Of a stretch of 64,000 bases of DNA, positions 8,415 to 17,828 are shown piece after piece. The notes below the pieces were generated by a model that was not told where the DNA came from, made no database searches, and worked only from the letters and a program-made list of their open reading frames with translations. The DNA comes from Saccharothrix algeriensis (lineage in GTDB: Bacteria; Actinomycetota; Actinomycetes; Mycobacteriales; Pseudonocardiaceae). The position numbers and the translations under genes are program-made. How positions within the stretch are numbered: the stretch's first letter is position 1; each line of letters starts with the position of its first letter. The stretch is from positions 5,366,001 to 5,430,000 of the forward strand of contig NZ_JAFBCL010000001.1 of assembly GCF_016907655.1 (NCBI RefSeq), given 5' to 3'.

Positions 8415-9386
8415 TCACGGGATCAGCAGCAGCTTCCCCGTGGTGCGGCGGCCCTCCAGGTCCTCGTGCGCCCGGCGCGCGTCGGCCAGCGGGTAGCGCC
8501 CGCCGATCCGCACGTCCAGCGACCCGTCCGCGACCGCGCCGAACAGCTCGCCGGCGCGCCACTCCAACTCCTCGCGGGTCGCCGTGTACGCGCCCAGCGA
8601 CGGCCGCGTCAGGTACACCGAGCCCGCCTGGTTGAGCCGCTGCGGGTCCACCGGCGGCACCGGGCCGCTCGCCGCGCCGAACAGCACCAGGTGGCCGCGC
8701 GGGCGCAGGGCCGCCAGGCTGCCGTCGAACGTGGCCGCGCCGACCCCGTCGTACACGACCGCGACGCCCTCGCCGCCGGTCCACTCGCGCACCTCCGGCG
8801 CGAAGTCGGCCTGGTCGTAGCGGATCACCTCGTCCGCACCGGCCTCCCGCGCCAGCGCCTCCTTGGCCTGCGTGGACACGGTGCCGACGACCCGCGCGCC
8901 GCGCGCCTTGGCCAGCTGCACCAGCAGCAGCCCGACCCCGCCCGCCGCGGCGTGCACCAGCACCCGGTCGCCCTCCCGCACCGGGTAGGTGGACGCCACC
9001 AGGTAGTGCGCGGTCAGGCCCTGCAACAGCAGCGCGCCCGCCGTGTCGTCGGCCACGCCGTCGGGCACGGGCACCGCGTCCGAAGCCCTCACCAGGGCCT
9101 GCTCGGCGTAGCTGCCCGGCGCCGCCGCCCACGCGACCCGGTCGCCGACCGCGAACCCCGACACGTCCGCGCCCAGCGCGGCCACCCGCCCGGCCCCCTC
9201 CAGCCCGATGCCGAACGGCAGCGGCAGCGGGTAGCGGCCCTCGCGGTGGTAGGTGTCGATGTAGTTCACGCCCGCCGCGGCCACGTCGACCAGCAGCTCG
9301 CCCGGACCGGGGGACTTCGGCTCGACGTCGCCGAACTCCAGCGCCTCCGGCCCACCGGTCGCGCGCACCACCACTGCCTTGGGCAT
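8415..9386 (-). CDS. qor: Quinone oxidoreductase, zeta-crystallin type
   Basis: NADPH-dependent reductase of the medium-chain dehydrogenase/reductase superfamily, 323 aa, without the zinc ligands of alcohol dehydrogenases. The N-terminal GroES-like part has GVNYIDTYHREGRYPLPLPF and GLEGAGRV, typical of Qor. The Rossmann part has VLVHAAAGGVGLLLVQLAK for NADPH binding, then VVYDGVGAATFDGSL, GHLVLFGAASGPVPP and LTRPSL. The start at 9386 is chosen because the protein begins MPKAVVVRATGGPEAL and GGAGG lies about 8 nt upstream; a further upstream in-frame start has no support. In M. tuberculosis qor (Rv1454c) sits at the same place relative to ctaB. Confidence 0.93.
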   Translation of the reverse strand: MPKAVVVRATGGPEALEFGDVEPKSPGPGELLVDVAAAGVNYIDTYHREGRYPLPLPFGIGLEGAGRVAALGADVSGFAVGDRVAWAAAPGSYAEQALVRASDAVPVPDGVADDTAGALLLQGLTAHYLVASTYPVREGDRVLVHAAAGGVGLLLVQLAKARGARVVGTVSTQAKEALAREAGADEVIRYDQADFAPEVREWTGGEGVAVVYDGVGAATFDGSLAALRPRGHLVLFGAASGPVPPVDPQRLNQAGSVYLTRPSLGAYTATREELEWRAGELFGAVADGSLDVRIGGRYPLADARRAHEDLEGRRTTGKLLLIP

Positions 9387-9474
9387 GTCCACGTCCTCCG
9401 CACTCGTCCGCCTGTGTCCCCCGGTCAACTCCCGCGCGCCGCCGCCTGTTCCGCGTCCCACGGGTCGGGAGCCC

Positions 9475-11103
9475 TCAGCGGCCCAGGGCGACCCGGCGGG
9501 CCAGCCCCAGCGGCAGCGCGCCCGACCCGGCCAGCCTGTCGTGGAACTCGCGCGGCGTGCCGGTGAACTCGTCCCGGATGCGCTCGATCTCCAGCGCCCC
9601 GGTCAGGTACGAGGGCGCCTGCGTCGGCCACGCGCAGTACCGGGTGACCTCGCCCTGCGCCGTGCCCGGCGTCAGCGAGGTCTTGGTGGTCATGAACCGC
9701 TCGGCCTCCTCGGTGCTCATGTCGCCGCAGTGCAGGGCGGTGTCCACCACCATCCGGGCGGCGCGGAACAGGCGGGCCTCGACGTGCGCCAGCTCCTGCG
9801 CGCGGGCCCGCTCCGCGTCGCCGACCTCCTCCGCGCTGAAGAAGCCGTTCTCCCGCAACAGCTTCTCCGCGTACAGGGCCCAGCCCTCGGAGAAGTACGG
9901 CGTGCGCAGCACCTTGCGCACCGGCCGGTCCTGCGCGGCCAGCCACGACAGGTGCCAGTGGTGGCCGGGGTAAGCCTCGTGCACGGCGATCGTGGCCAGC
10001 TGCGCGCGGGAGTTCGTGCGCAGCCGCTGCGCCACCTGGTCCGGCGTGAAGTCCTCCGGCGGGTGCGGCACGAAGAAGTGCCCGACCCGGGCGGCGGTGA
10101 GCGGCGGCGGGGACATGTAGGAGGCGACGCTCAGGATCGGCCGCTGGAACGCCGGCGACGGCACCACCCGGCACTCCTCGCCGTCGGCCAGCGTCACCAG
10201 GCCGTGCTCCACCAGGAACGCGCGGGCCCGCCGCGTCTCGGCCTCGTACTCGGCGCGCATCGCCTCGGGCGTCGGCGGGTGGTCGTCCTGCAGGCCCAGC
10301 ATCACGGCGTGCCAGTCGTCCGCCCCGGCCAGCGCGCGCATCTCCGCCTCCAGCTCGGCGTAGGCGGCCCTGCCCCGCTCGTGCAGCTCGGCGGCCCCGT
10401 AGCCGAGCACCTCCTGCTCCCGCAGCAGGGTGGAGTAGAGGCCCTCGCCCATCCGCCAGTCGCCGGTGGCCGCGGCGGCGAGCCGGTCGAGGAACGCGGC
10501 GAAACGGTCGAACGCGGCGGCGGCGGGCTCGGCGGCGTCGGCGAGCTTGGCCCGCAGGTCCGGGTCGGACACCTCGGCGGGCAGCGTGCCGGTGAGGAAC
10601 GCCCGCCCGGTCCTGGCCTGGGCGGCGGCGCGCTCGACGATCTTGGGGGAGGCGAGCGCGGGGTCGAGGTTGGCCTCGCCGGCGGCGAGCAGCGAGGGGA
10701 CCTCGGCGAGCCGGGAGACGACGCTGCCGACGAGTTCGGGCTCCGGGCGCAGGCGGTGCAGGAAGGCGGTGAACAGCGGGTAGAACACGGCCGAGGTGTA
10801 GGTCGCCGGGTCGCGCCGCCAGGCGGGCCAGTCGGCCCTGGCCAGGTGGCCGCGCAGCACGGAGATGACGAGGTCCCGGTCGACCGACTCCTCCAGGTCG
10901 TCGGTCCGGGACCGGGTGAACCGCTCCAGCCAGCCGGCGGCCTCGCGGTCGTGGTCGGCGAACGCCTGGGCGCTGAAGTCGCCGAGGGTGTGGTCGTGGT
11001 CGAGCGAGCCGAGCATCGCGGCGTTGCCGGGCGCGCGGTCGAACTGCCAGGTGAGGAAGTCGTCGACCAGTCTGGTCGGTGTCGTGGTTTCGGTCACGTG
11101 CAC
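9475..11103 (-). CDS. DUF885 family protein, putative zinc metallopeptidase
   Basis: A 542-aa protein of the DUF885 family. The key motif HEAYPGHHWH at residues 375-384, with the downstream SEGWALYAEKL, forms a gluzincin-like metal site as in M32/DUF885 peptidases. The first ~330 residues are helical; the C-terminus has YLTGALEIERIRDEF, also typical. There is no signal peptide, so it should be cytoplasmic. The start is GTG at 11103, with a second GTG at 11097; neither has a strong ribosome site. Its 5' end faces the 5' end of the small gene at 11135, so their promoters share about 31 nt. Confidence 0.85.
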   Translation of the reverse strand: MHVTETTTPTRLVDDFLTWQFDRAPGNAAMLGSLDHDHTLGDFSAQAFADHDREAAGWLERFTRSRTDDLEESVDRDLVISVLRGHLARADWPAWRRDPATYTSAVFYPLFTAFLHRLRPEPELVGSVVSRLAEVPSLLAAGEANLDPALASPKIVERAAAQARTGRAFLTGTLPAEVSDPDLRAKLADAAEPAAAAFDRFAAFLDRLAAAATGDWRMGEGLYSTLLREQEVLGYGAAELHERGRAAYAELEAEMRALAGADDWHAVMLGLQDDHPPTPEAMRAEYEAETRRARAFLVEHGLVTLADGEECRVVPSPAFQRPILSVASYMSPPPLTAARVGHFFVPHPPEDFTPDQVAQRLRTNSRAQLATIAVHEAYPGHHWHLSWLAAQDRPVRKVLRTPYFSEGWALYAEKLLRENGFFSAEEVGDAERARAQELAHVEARLFRAARMVVDTALHCGDMSTEEAERFMTTKTSLTPGTAQGEVTRYCAWPTQAPSYLTGALEIERIRDEFTGTPREFHDRLAGSGALPLGLARRVALGR

Positions 11104-11134
11104 GGAAGTTACCCGCAGGTTCTAGGCTGGCGGG

Positions 11135-11422
11135 GTGGCTGAGGACAAGAAGATCGGCGCGGCCGTCAAAACGGCCCGGGCGTTCGTGGCGGCCCACGGC
11201 AAGCCCGCGCGGGCGGTGGTGGAGAACGTGGGCCGGGCGGGCGCGCGCCTGGTGCTGGTGGGCGAGGACGGCGCGATGGGCGACGTGTTCCTGCCCGACG
11301 TGGCGTCGGCCGAGGCCACCATCGCGGCGGTGCCGGACCTGGAGCGGCACGAGTGGGACCGGGAGACCGTGGCGAGCACCAGGATCGGCGCCAAGCACCG
11401 CCGGCGGATGGCCGGCCTCTGA
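11135..11422 (+). CDS. Conserved small protein of unknown function
   Basis: A 95-aa charged protein: a basic helical start (DKKIGAAVKTARAFVAAHGKPARAVV), a small beta-rich middle (GARLVLVGEDGAMGDVFLPD) and a basic C-terminal tail (GAKHRRRMAGL). I do not recognise a domain. There is no ribosome site before the GTG, but TAGGCT at 11123-11128 ends 6 nt before it, so the mRNA is probably leaderless and the start well fixed. Codon use is like the neighbours. The following 11423-11617 is non-coding and GC-rich, with only imperfect inverted repeats. Confidence 0.7.
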   Translation: MAEDKKIGAAVKTARAFVAAHGKPARAVVENVGRAGARLVLVGEDGAMGDVFLPDVASAEATIAAVPDLERHEWDRETVASTRIGAKHRRRMAGL

Positions 11423-11617
11423 CCGGCGGTTCCGGCCGGGTCCCGATCGCTCGCCCGAGGGGATCGGCGGGCTGCCGGGGCCGGTGGAGCCCGGGTCCGG
11501 GCGGGCCGGCGCCTGCGCGCCGCCGCGGTCGGCCCCGGCTGCGCCGAGCGCCGCGCCGGGCATCGCGACGAGCGCCGCGCCGCGAGCCCGGGGAGGGCCC
11601 GCCGGCGGGCGCCGCCG

Positions 11618-13195
11618 CTACCGCAGCCCCGACCCGATCCCGGTCAGCGAGCGGACCTCCATCTCGGCCTGCTTCGCCGGGTCCGCCGCCTCCCGGCTCA
11701 GCAGCGTCCCCAGCCACCCGCACAGGAACGAGAACGGGATCGACACCAGGCCCGGGTTGCCCAGCGGGAACCAGGCGAAGTCCACGTCCGGCAGGACCGA
11801 GGTCTTCGTCCCGGACACGGCCGGGGAGAAGGCGATCAGCAGGACGCACGACCCGAGCCCGCCGTAGATCGCCCACAGCGTCCCGTTGGTGTTGAACCGC
11901 TTCCAGAACATCGAGTAGATGATGGTCGACAGGTTCGCCGACGCCGCCAGCGCGAACGCCAGCGCCACCAGGAACGCCACGTTCTGCCCGTTCGCCGCGA
12001 TGCCGCCCGCGATGGCCAGCAGCCCCACCGCCACGGCGGTCAGCCGGGCCACCCGCACCTCCGACCGCGGCTCGGCGGCCCCCCGCTTGATCACGTTGGC
12101 GTACACGTCGTGCGCGAACGAGGCCGACGCGGTCAGCGTCAGGCCGGCCACCACCGCCAGGATCGTCGCGAACGCCACCGCGCACACGATCCCCAGCAGC
12201 ACCGCGCCGCCGATCTCGAACGCCAGCAGCGGCGCGGCCGAGTTCTCGCCGCCCGGCGCGCTCCTGATCGCGTCCGACCCGACCAGCGCCAGCGAGCCGA
12301 AGCCGATCACCAGCGTGCACAGGTAGAACACGGCCATCATCCACGTCGCCCACACCACCGACCGCCGCGCCTCGCGCGCGTTGGGCACCGTGTAGAAGCG
12401 CATCAGCACGTGCGGCAGCGACGCCGTGCCCAGCACCAGGGCCAGCGCCAGCGAGACGAAGTCCAGGCGCGCCAACGGGGAACCGCCGTAGCGCACGCCG
12501 GGCTCCAGCAGCTCCGGCCCCAGCGGGGTGTTGCGGGTCGCCGACTCCAGGATCGACGACAGGCTGAAGCCGAACTTCCCCAGCAGGAACACGGTCATCA
12601 GCGTCACGCACAGGATCAGCAGCACGGCCTTGATGATCTGCACCCACGTGGTGCCCTTCATGCCGCCGACGAGCACGTACAGCACCATGACGACGCCGAC
12701 GACCGCGATCACGACCGCCTGCCCGCCCTTGGTGTGCACGTCCAGCAGCAGCGCCATCAGCGCGCCCGCGCCCGCCATCTGCGCGATCATGTAGAACAGC
12801 GAGATCACCAGCGTCACGTTGGCCGTCGCCGCCCGCACCGGCCGCTGCCGCATCCGGAATGCCAGCACGTCGCCCAGCGTGAACCGGCCGGTGTTCCGCA
12901 GCCGCTCCGCTATGATCATCAGGCCCATCAGCCAGGACACGACCCAGCCGATGGAGTACAGGAAGCCGTCGTAGCCGTTGACCGCGATGCTGCCCGAGAT
13001 GCCCAGGAACGACGCCGCCGACAGGAAGTCGCCCGACAGCGCGATCCCGTTCTGCGCCCCGGTGAAGCTGCTGCCGGCCGCGTAGTAGTCCGACGCCGAG
13101 GCGTTGCGCGACCCCACCCGGTAGACGACGTAGAGCGTGATCAGCACGAAGACGGCGAACACGCCCAGGTTGATCGCGGTGTTCCCGCCGGTCAA
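11618..13195 (-). CDS. actP: Sodium:solute symporter, acetate permease type
   Basis: A 525-aa member of the solute:sodium symporter family, closest by eye to ActP-type cation/acetate symporters. It has about 13 hydrophobic helices; landmarks are DYYAAGSSFTGAQNGIALSGDFLSAASFLG, YDGFLYSIGWVVSW, RFTLGDVLAFR, GGMKGTTWVQIIKA and VAFATILAVVAGLTLTASASFAHDVY. It lies second in an operon after a DUF485 gene, the usual yjcH-actP arrangement. The start is TTG at 13195, overlapping the upstream TGA as TTGA, with GGAGG 7 nt before; this suggests translational coupling. It imports acetate or another short monocarboxylate; the exact substrate is inferred. Confidence 0.92.
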   Translation of the reverse strand: MTGGNTAINLGVFAVFVLITLYVVYRVGSRNASASDYYAAGSSFTGAQNGIALSGDFLSAASFLGISGSIAVNGYDGFLYSIGWVVSWLMGLMIIAERLRNTGRFTLGDVLAFRMRQRPVRAATANVTLVISLFYMIAQMAGAGALMALLLDVHTKGGQAVVIAVVGVVMVLYVLVGGMKGTTWVQIIKAVLLILCVTLMTVFLLGKFGFSLSSILESATRNTPLGPELLEPGVRYGGSPLARLDFVSLALALVLGTASLPHVLMRFYTVPNAREARRSVVWATWMMAVFYLCTLVIGFGSLALVGSDAIRSAPGGENSAAPLLAFEIGGAVLLGIVCAVAFATILAVVAGLTLTASASFAHDVYANVIKRGAAEPRSEVRVARLTAVAVGLLAIAGGIAANGQNVAFLVALAFALAASANLSTIIYSMFWKRFNTNGTLWAIYGGLGSCVLLIAFSPAVSGTKTSVLPDVDFAWFPLGNPGLVSIPFSFLCGWLGTLLSREAADPAKQAEMEVRSLTGIGSGLR

Positions 13196-13599
13196 GGTCG
13201 TTCCTCCGCGGTCAGCGCGCGCACGGCCGCCACCTGCGGGTCGATCCGCCGGCGGGCGTAGCGGGCGTAGAGCATCGTCAGGGCGATCGTGGTGGCGAAC
13301 TGGAGCAGCCCGAACACCATGCCGACGTTGATCACGCCGACCAGCTCCGCGCCCATGAACCCCGGCGCGTACGCCGACAGCGCCACGTACCCGAGGTACC
13401 AGGCCAGGAAGCCGAGGATCGCGGGCGCCACGAACACCGCGGTGCGGCGGCGCAGCTCGCGGAACTCGTCGCTGTCCCGGATCGCGGCGTAGTCCGGCCG
13501 GCCCGCCTCGTCCACCAGCAGGGGCGGCGGCGGCTCCTCGAACGTCGCGAAACCGCGGGCGCGCCGGGCGTCCGCCGGCGGCGGGATCGCCTTCGTCAT
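13192..13599 (-). CDS. DUF485 membrane protein, partner of the symporter
   Basis: A 135-aa protein with a hydrophilic N-terminal half and two membrane helices (VAPAILGFLAWYLGYVAL and VINVGMVFGLLQFATTIALTMLY) followed by YARYARRRIDP, the DUF485 (YjcH) pattern. Its role beside ActP-type carriers is not settled; it is thought to be an accessory subunit. The ATG at 13599 has a GGAGG site (rc of cctcc) 5 nt upstream; the open frame continues upstream without homology. The stop overlaps the actP start by 3 nt. The 354-nt gap to cvnA carries at least one good rightward promoter. Confidence 0.88.
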   Translation of the reverse strand: MTKAIPPPADARRARGFATFEEPPPPLLVDEAGRPDYAAIRDSDEFRELRRRTAVFVAPAILGFLAWYLGYVALSAYAPGFMGAELVGVINVGMVFGLLQFATTIALTMLYARYARRRIDPQVAAVRALTAEERP

Positions 13600-13832
13600 C
13601 GGTCCTCCACGGGGCTGCTCGTTCTCCACCGCAGGGGGCAGCGCGGCTCGGTGAGCGATCAGCCTAACCGCGCGCGGCCCCCAGTCAACGCCGGAGATCC
13701 GGCTGGTGGGGCCGCTGCCGGGAGCCGTCGGGGCGGCCGGTGTCCCGACGACCGGCGGGTTGCGCGCGACCCGCGGTGGGCCGTTGACCGTGAGTGACTG
13801 ATCTGAACGGATGAGCACATGCGCCGAGATCG

Positions 13833-13861
13833 TTGTCGTGGCCCGGAACACGACCTACTAT
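13833..13861 (+). promoter_or_regulatory. Promoter of the conservon with inverted repeat in its spacer
   Basis: TTGTCG at 13833-13838 and TACTAT at 13856-13861 are separated by exactly 17 nt, a good housekeeping-type promoter giving an ~85-nt leader before cvnA. The 6-bp inverted repeat GTCGTG (13835-13840)/CACGAC (13849-13854) lies across the -35 and spacer and could be an operator. The rest of 13600-13953 shows nothing that I can name. Confidence 0.65.
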
Positions 13862-13953
13862 CGCGCAACAGCATCCGCCGCCGGCCGGGTAACTCGCGCA
13901 GGTGTCGTTTTGCGTAGCGGAACAACTCCTCCGACACCCCCGGGACTTGTCTG

Positions 13954-16821
13954 GTGACTGGCGACAACAGCGCACGCTGGCCGTGGTGGGGCGCTGTGGC
14001 GGACTGGCGCAACTGGCGCCTGCCGGTCAAGCTCGCCGCCGTCCTGGCGGTGCCGGTGCTCGTCGCGGTCGGCGCCGGCGTGGTGCAGATCCGGGGCTAC
14101 GTCAAGGCTTCCGAGGGTTACTCGGCCATGCAGCGGATGGTCACCCTGCGTGCCGGGCTGGACCCGCTGATCACCGCCGTGCAGGCCGAGCGCGCGTTCG
14201 CCGCGCGGCGCGGGGAGAACGCCGGCGTGGACGCCCGGCGGTTCAAGGAGCTGACGCGCGCCACCGACACGGCCGCGGCCGGCGTGCACAACCTGATCGA
14301 GCGCACCACCTCCCTGGGCGAGGTGACCAACGCCCGCTTCCGGGACGTCACCGTGCAGCTCGACGGCCTGCCGCAGCTGCGCGAGCGGCTGGCGGCGGGC
14401 AGCGTCGACCTCGCGAGCGCCATCGGCGCCTACAGCGTCGTGCTGCGCGCCCTGCTGGACTTCGACCAGGCCATGGTCGGCGACTTCGGCGACCCGGCGC
14501 TGTCCGGCACCGCCACCGCCCTGCACAACCTCGCCATGGCCGGCGAGCAGATGTCCTGGCAGCACGCCACCGTGCTGGCCGGGATCAGCCGGGGCGCGCT
14601 GCTGGACGACGAGAGGACCATGCTGGAGCAGTCCTGGACGCGCCAGCAGGACAAGCTCGCCGACTTCTCCGCCGTCGCCACGCCGCAGCAGCAGGCCGAG
14701 TACCGCGCGACCGTCGCGGGTGGCGACGTGGACGGCCGCAACGGCCTGCTGCAACTGGTCCGCGACGACCCGGAGGTGGTGCGCGGCGGCATCGACCTCG
14801 ACGTCTGGCACGACGGCTCGGTGGGCACCTCGCGGCAGCTGGGCATCGCGCTGCGGAGCCTGGAGGACCAGCTCACCCGGGCCGCCACGCGGTTGCAGGA
14901 CGAGACCAGCGACCGGGCGGGCGCGGCGTCGGTGATCCTGCTCGCGTCGCTGTTCGCGGCCGGCGCGGTGGGCTTCGTCGTCGGCCGCAACCTGCTGCGG
15001 TCGCTGCGCGCCCTGCGGGGCGCCGCGCTGGACGTGGCCCGCCACCGGCTGCCCACGCTGGTCGCGCAGCTGCGCGAGAACGCCGCGCCGGACGTCACCG
15101 TCGACCCGGTGCCCGTGCACACCACCGACGAGCTGGGCCAGCTGGCCCGCGCGTTCGACGCGGTGCACCGGCAGGCGGTCAGCTCCGCCGCCGAGCAGGC
15201 CGAGCTGCGCACCGCCATGCGCAACGCGTTCATCAACCTGTCGCGCCGCAGCCAGGGCCTGGTGGAGCGGCAGCTGCGGCTGATGGAGGAGCTGGAGCGG
15301 CAGGAGGAGGACCCCGAGCAGCTCGCCGGCCTGTTCAAGCTGGACAACCTGGCCACCCGGATGCGGCGCAACAACGAGAACCTGATGGTGCTCTCCGGTA
15401 GCGACGTGGCCCGCCGCTTCACCCGCCCGGTGGCGCTGGCCGACGTGCTGCGCGCCGCCGCGTCGGAGATCGAGCAGTACCAGCGGGTCGTCGTGCAGGC
15501 CACGCCGTCGGTGGAGGTGGTCGGCTACGCGGCGGGCGACCTGGTCCGGCTGGTCGCCGAGCTGCTGGACAACGCCACCACCTTCTCCCCGCCGAGCACG
15601 CAGGTCGTGGTCGGCGGGCGCGCCCGGCCCGGCGGCGGTGTGCTGGTGGACGTGCTCGACGCCGGTGTCGGCATGTCCGAGGAGGACCTCGCGGTGGCCA
15701 ACCGCAAGATCGCGCTGGCCACCGCCGACGACTCCGCCGAGCTGCCGGTGTCCCGCCAGCTCGGCCTGTACGTGGTGGGCAGGCTCGCCGGGCGGCACGG
15801 GATCCAGGTGGCGCTGCGCGAGCAGGGCGAGGGGGTGCGCGCGGTCGTGGCGCTGCCCGCCGAACTGGTCCGCGCGGTGACCTCGCCGGCCGCCCGCCCG
15901 GCTGCCGCGCCGCCGATCGCCCTGGCGGCGTTCGGCGCGCCTGCCTCGGCCGGGTCGCCCTCCTCCGCGCCGGTCCCGGCCGACCGGATCGCCGGACCGC
16001 CCGCCGCCACGCGCACCGCCGACCGGACCCCCGCCGCCCCGGCGTTCGGCGCCCCGACCGCGGCCGGATCACCCGAGATCGGACCGACCGCGGCCGGGAC
16101 GTCCGCCGCAGGGACGTCTGTCGCAGGGACGTCTGTCGCAGGGACGTCCACCGCGGGGTCGCCCGCCGCCACACCGGCTCACGCCGAGTCGCGCCCGACC
16201 GGACCGTCCCCCGCCGACCGGACCTCCGCCCGGCCGGCGACCACCGGGGCTCCCACCACCGCCACTCCCACCACCGGGACGCCCGCCACCCCGCCCCGCG
16301 GGGACGGCTGGGCGTCCTTCCGCGGGCGCGCGGTCACCGCCGCGCCCGCGGCGTCCGGCGGGTCCGCGCCGCCGGCCGCGCCCGAAGCACCACCCCGCGG
16401 CGCGCCGGGCTCCGCACCCGGCGCGCCCGCTGCGCACCCGGCCGCGCCGACCTCCGCACCAGGCGCGACCGGCCCCGCACCGGGACCACCGCCGGCCCGA
16501 CCGGGCTCGACGTGGTTCACGGGACCGCAGGTCCCGACCCGGTCCGGGGAACCCGCACGCCACCGGGCCGTTGAACAGTCCGGGACCGCCGAGGTCCCCG
16601 GGCAGGGGGAGGCTCCGGTGCAGCAGGGCGACGCGGCGCTGCCCAAGCGCAGGCCGCGGTCGAACCTGGTCGCCGAACGGCCGGGCGCACCCGATGCGGT
16701 GGCACCCGTCCGGAGGGATCCGAACGCGACACGCGGGTTCCTGGCCAGCTACCAGACGGGGGTCCGGCAAGGTGTGCGGGACTCCGGTGAGAACCGAACG
16801 GGGCGGGAGAGCACAACATGA
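13954..16821 (+). CDS. cvnA: Conservon sensor kinase-like ATPase (CvnA)
   Basis: A 955-aa membrane sensor with histidine-kinase-type ATPase, first gene of a conservon. Order: N-terminal helix (LPVKLAAVLAVPVLVAVGAG, ~25-45), a ~280-residue helical nitrate-sensor-like extracellular region, a second helix (SVILLASLFAAGAVGFVVG, ~330-350), HAMP linker, a helical segment with NAFINLSRRSQGLVERQLRLM, then HATPase motifs ELLDNATTFSPP (N box) and DVLDAGVGMSEEDL (G1). The phospho-acceptor helix is atypical, as usual for CvnA. From ~650 on, the tail is Pro/Ala/Thr-rich and disordered, with short tandem repeats. The GTG start follows a mapped promoter; the stop overlaps cvnB by ATGA. Conservons act like eukaryotic G-protein-coupled receptor modules. 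Confidence 0.9.
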   Translation: MTGDNSARWPWWGAVADWRNWRLPVKLAAVLAVPVLVAVGAGVVQIRGYVKASEGYSAMQRMVTLRAGLDPLITAVQAERAFAARRGENAGVDARRFKELTRATDTAAAGVHNLIERTTSLGEVTNARFRDVTVQLDGLPQLRERLAAGSVDLASAIGAYSVVLRALLDFDQAMVGDFGDPALSGTATALHNLAMAGEQMSWQHATVLAGISRGALLDDERTMLEQSWTRQQDKLADFSAVATPQQQAEYRATVAGGDVDGRNGLLQLVRDDPEVVRGGIDLDVWHDGSVGTSRQLGIALRSLEDQLTRAATRLQDETSDRAGAASVILLASLFAAGAVGFVVGRNLLRSLRALRGAALDVARHRLPTLVAQLRENAAPDVTVDPVPVHTTDELGQLARAFDAVHRQAVSSAAEQAELRTAMRNAFINLSRRSQGLVERQLRLMEELERQEEDPEQLAGLFKLDNLATRMRRNNENLMVLSGSDVARRFTRPVALADVLRAAASEIEQYQRVVVQATPSVEVVGYAAGDLVRLVAELLDNATTFSPPSTQVVVGGRARPGGGVLVDVLDAGVGMSEEDLAVANRKIALATADDSAELPVSRQLGLYVVGRLAGRHGIQVALREQGEGVRAVVALPAELVRAVTSPAARPAAAPPIALAAFGAPASAGSPSSAPVPADRIAGPPAATRTADRTPAAPAFGAPTAAGSPEIGPTAAGTSAAGTSVAGTSVAGTSTAGSPAATPAHAESRPTGPSPADRTSARPATTGAPTTATPTTGTPATPPRGDGWASFRGRAVTAAPAASGGSAPPAAPEAPPRGAPGSAPGAPAAHPAAPTSAPGATGPAPGPPPARPGSTWFTGPQVPTRSGEPARHRAVEQSGTAEVPGQGEAPVQQGDAALPKRRPRSNLVAERPGAPDAVAPVRRDPNATRGFLASYQTGVRQGVRDSGENRTGRESTT
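16093..16157 (+). repeat. 15-bp in-frame tandem repeat in cvnA tail
   Basis: About four copies of a unit like GCAGGGACGTCTGTC, coding (A/V)AGTS repeats. Two adjacent copies are identical, so copy number may vary without shifting frame. Confidence 0.75.
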
Positions 16822-17261
16822 GCGGGCAGAGGTCACGCCAGGTCGACCAGTTCGGCTGGCTGGTGAGCAATTTCGCCGAACGCGTGCCGGGCGTCGCCCA
16901 CGCCGTGGTGATCTCGGTGGACGGCCTGCTGCTCACGGCGTCCAACGGGCTGCCGGACGACCGGGCCGAGCAGCTGTCGGCGATCGCGGCGGGCGTCGCG
17001 AGCCTCACCGAGTCGGCGTCGCGCTGCTTCGACGGCGGCGGGGTGCTGCGCTCGGTGATCGAGATGCAGTACGGCATCATGCTGCTGATGTCGATCCGGG
17101 ACGGCTCGTGCCTCGCGGTGCTGGCCGCGCCGGACGCCGACGTCGGCCAGGTCGCCTACGAGATGACCGTGGTGGTGGACCAGGTCGGCCAGCTCCTCAC
17201 CCCGGAGCTGCGCGCCGAGCTGCAGGGCGCGAAGCGGATGATGGCCCGCCCGTCGGCGTGA
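16818..17261 (+). CDS. cvnB: Roadblock/LC7 domain protein (CvnB)
   Basis: A 147-aa single-domain protein of the Roadblock/LC7 family, second gene of the conservon. It begins QVDQFGWLVSNFAERVPGVAHAVVISVDGLLLTASNGLP, the classic LC7 start, and continues with AEQLSAIAAGVASLTESAS, VIEMQYGIMLLMSI and LAVLAAPDADVGQVAYEM. Family members regulate small GTPases; in a conservon the partner should be CvnD, which is absent here. ATGA overlap with cvnA and a 1-7 nt spacing to cvnC show one transcript. Confidence 0.93.
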   Translation: MSGQRSRQVDQFGWLVSNFAERVPGVAHAVVISVDGLLLTASNGLPDDRAEQLSAIAAGVASLTESASRCFDGGGVLRSVIEMQYGIMLLMSIRDGSCLAVLAAPDADVGQVAYEMTVVVDQVGQLLTPELRAELQGAKRMMARPSA

Positions 17262-17262
17262 G

Positions 17263-17784
17263 GTGGTCATGAGCCAGGACGACGAGTCCGCGCCCGAGCA
17301 GTCGTTCGCCGACCTGCTCAACGGGTTCAGCCTCGGCTCCGACCGGCGGCGCAGGTCGGAGCGGGCGGCGGAGCCGGACCCGGCCGACCGCCCGACCCGC
17401 CCGCACCCGGTGTTCCAGGACGACCTGGACTTCGAGTACCCGCGCGAGGAGTCGGCGTCGATCGTGCGCCCCTACTCGTGGACGGGCGGGCGGACCACGT
17501 CGGCGCGCCAGCTGGAGGTCGAGACGCTGGTCTCGGCGGTGGACCCGGAGCCGCCGGGCGCGCTGAAGGCCGAGCACCACGAGGTGATCGGCCTGGTGGC
17601 CGCCCCGCGGTCGGTGGCGGAGGTGGCGGCGCTGCTGCGCCTGCCGCTGGGCGTGGCGAAGGTGCTGCTCGGCGACATGGCCGAGCGGGGCCTGATCGAC
17701 GTGCACGACACGGCGTCCGCCGACGGCGAACAACCGGATCTGGGCCTGATGGAGCGCGTGTTGGCGGGACTGCGCCGCCTCTGA
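17263..17784 (+). CDS. cvnC: DUF742 protein (CvnC)
   Basis: A 173-aa cytoplasmic protein. The C-terminal ~110 residues are the DUF742 domain: IVRPYSWTGGRTTS, LEVETLVS, LKAEHHEVIGLVAAPRSVAEVAALLRLPLGVAKVLLGDMAERGLI, a winged-helix-like fold. The N-terminal ~65 residues are acidic and disordered, longer than is common. GTG 17263 and ATG 17269 are both possible starts, 1 or 7 nt after cvnB. A conservon normally continues with the GTPase cvnD directly after this gene; instead a GbsR/MarR-type regulator follows 44 nt later. Confidence 0.88.
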   Translation: MVMSQDDESAPEQSFADLLNGFSLGSDRRRRSERAAEPDPADRPTRPHPVFQDDLDFEYPREESASIVRPYSWTGGRTTSARQLEVETLVSAVDPEPPGALKAEHHEVIGLVAAPRSVAEVAALLRLPLGVAKVLLGDMAERGLIDVHDTASADGEQPDLGLMERVLAGLRRL

Positions 17785-17828
17785 CTGCCTACTATGGCTT
17801 CAGTGTCAACCGAAGCAGGGGGTAGTCG

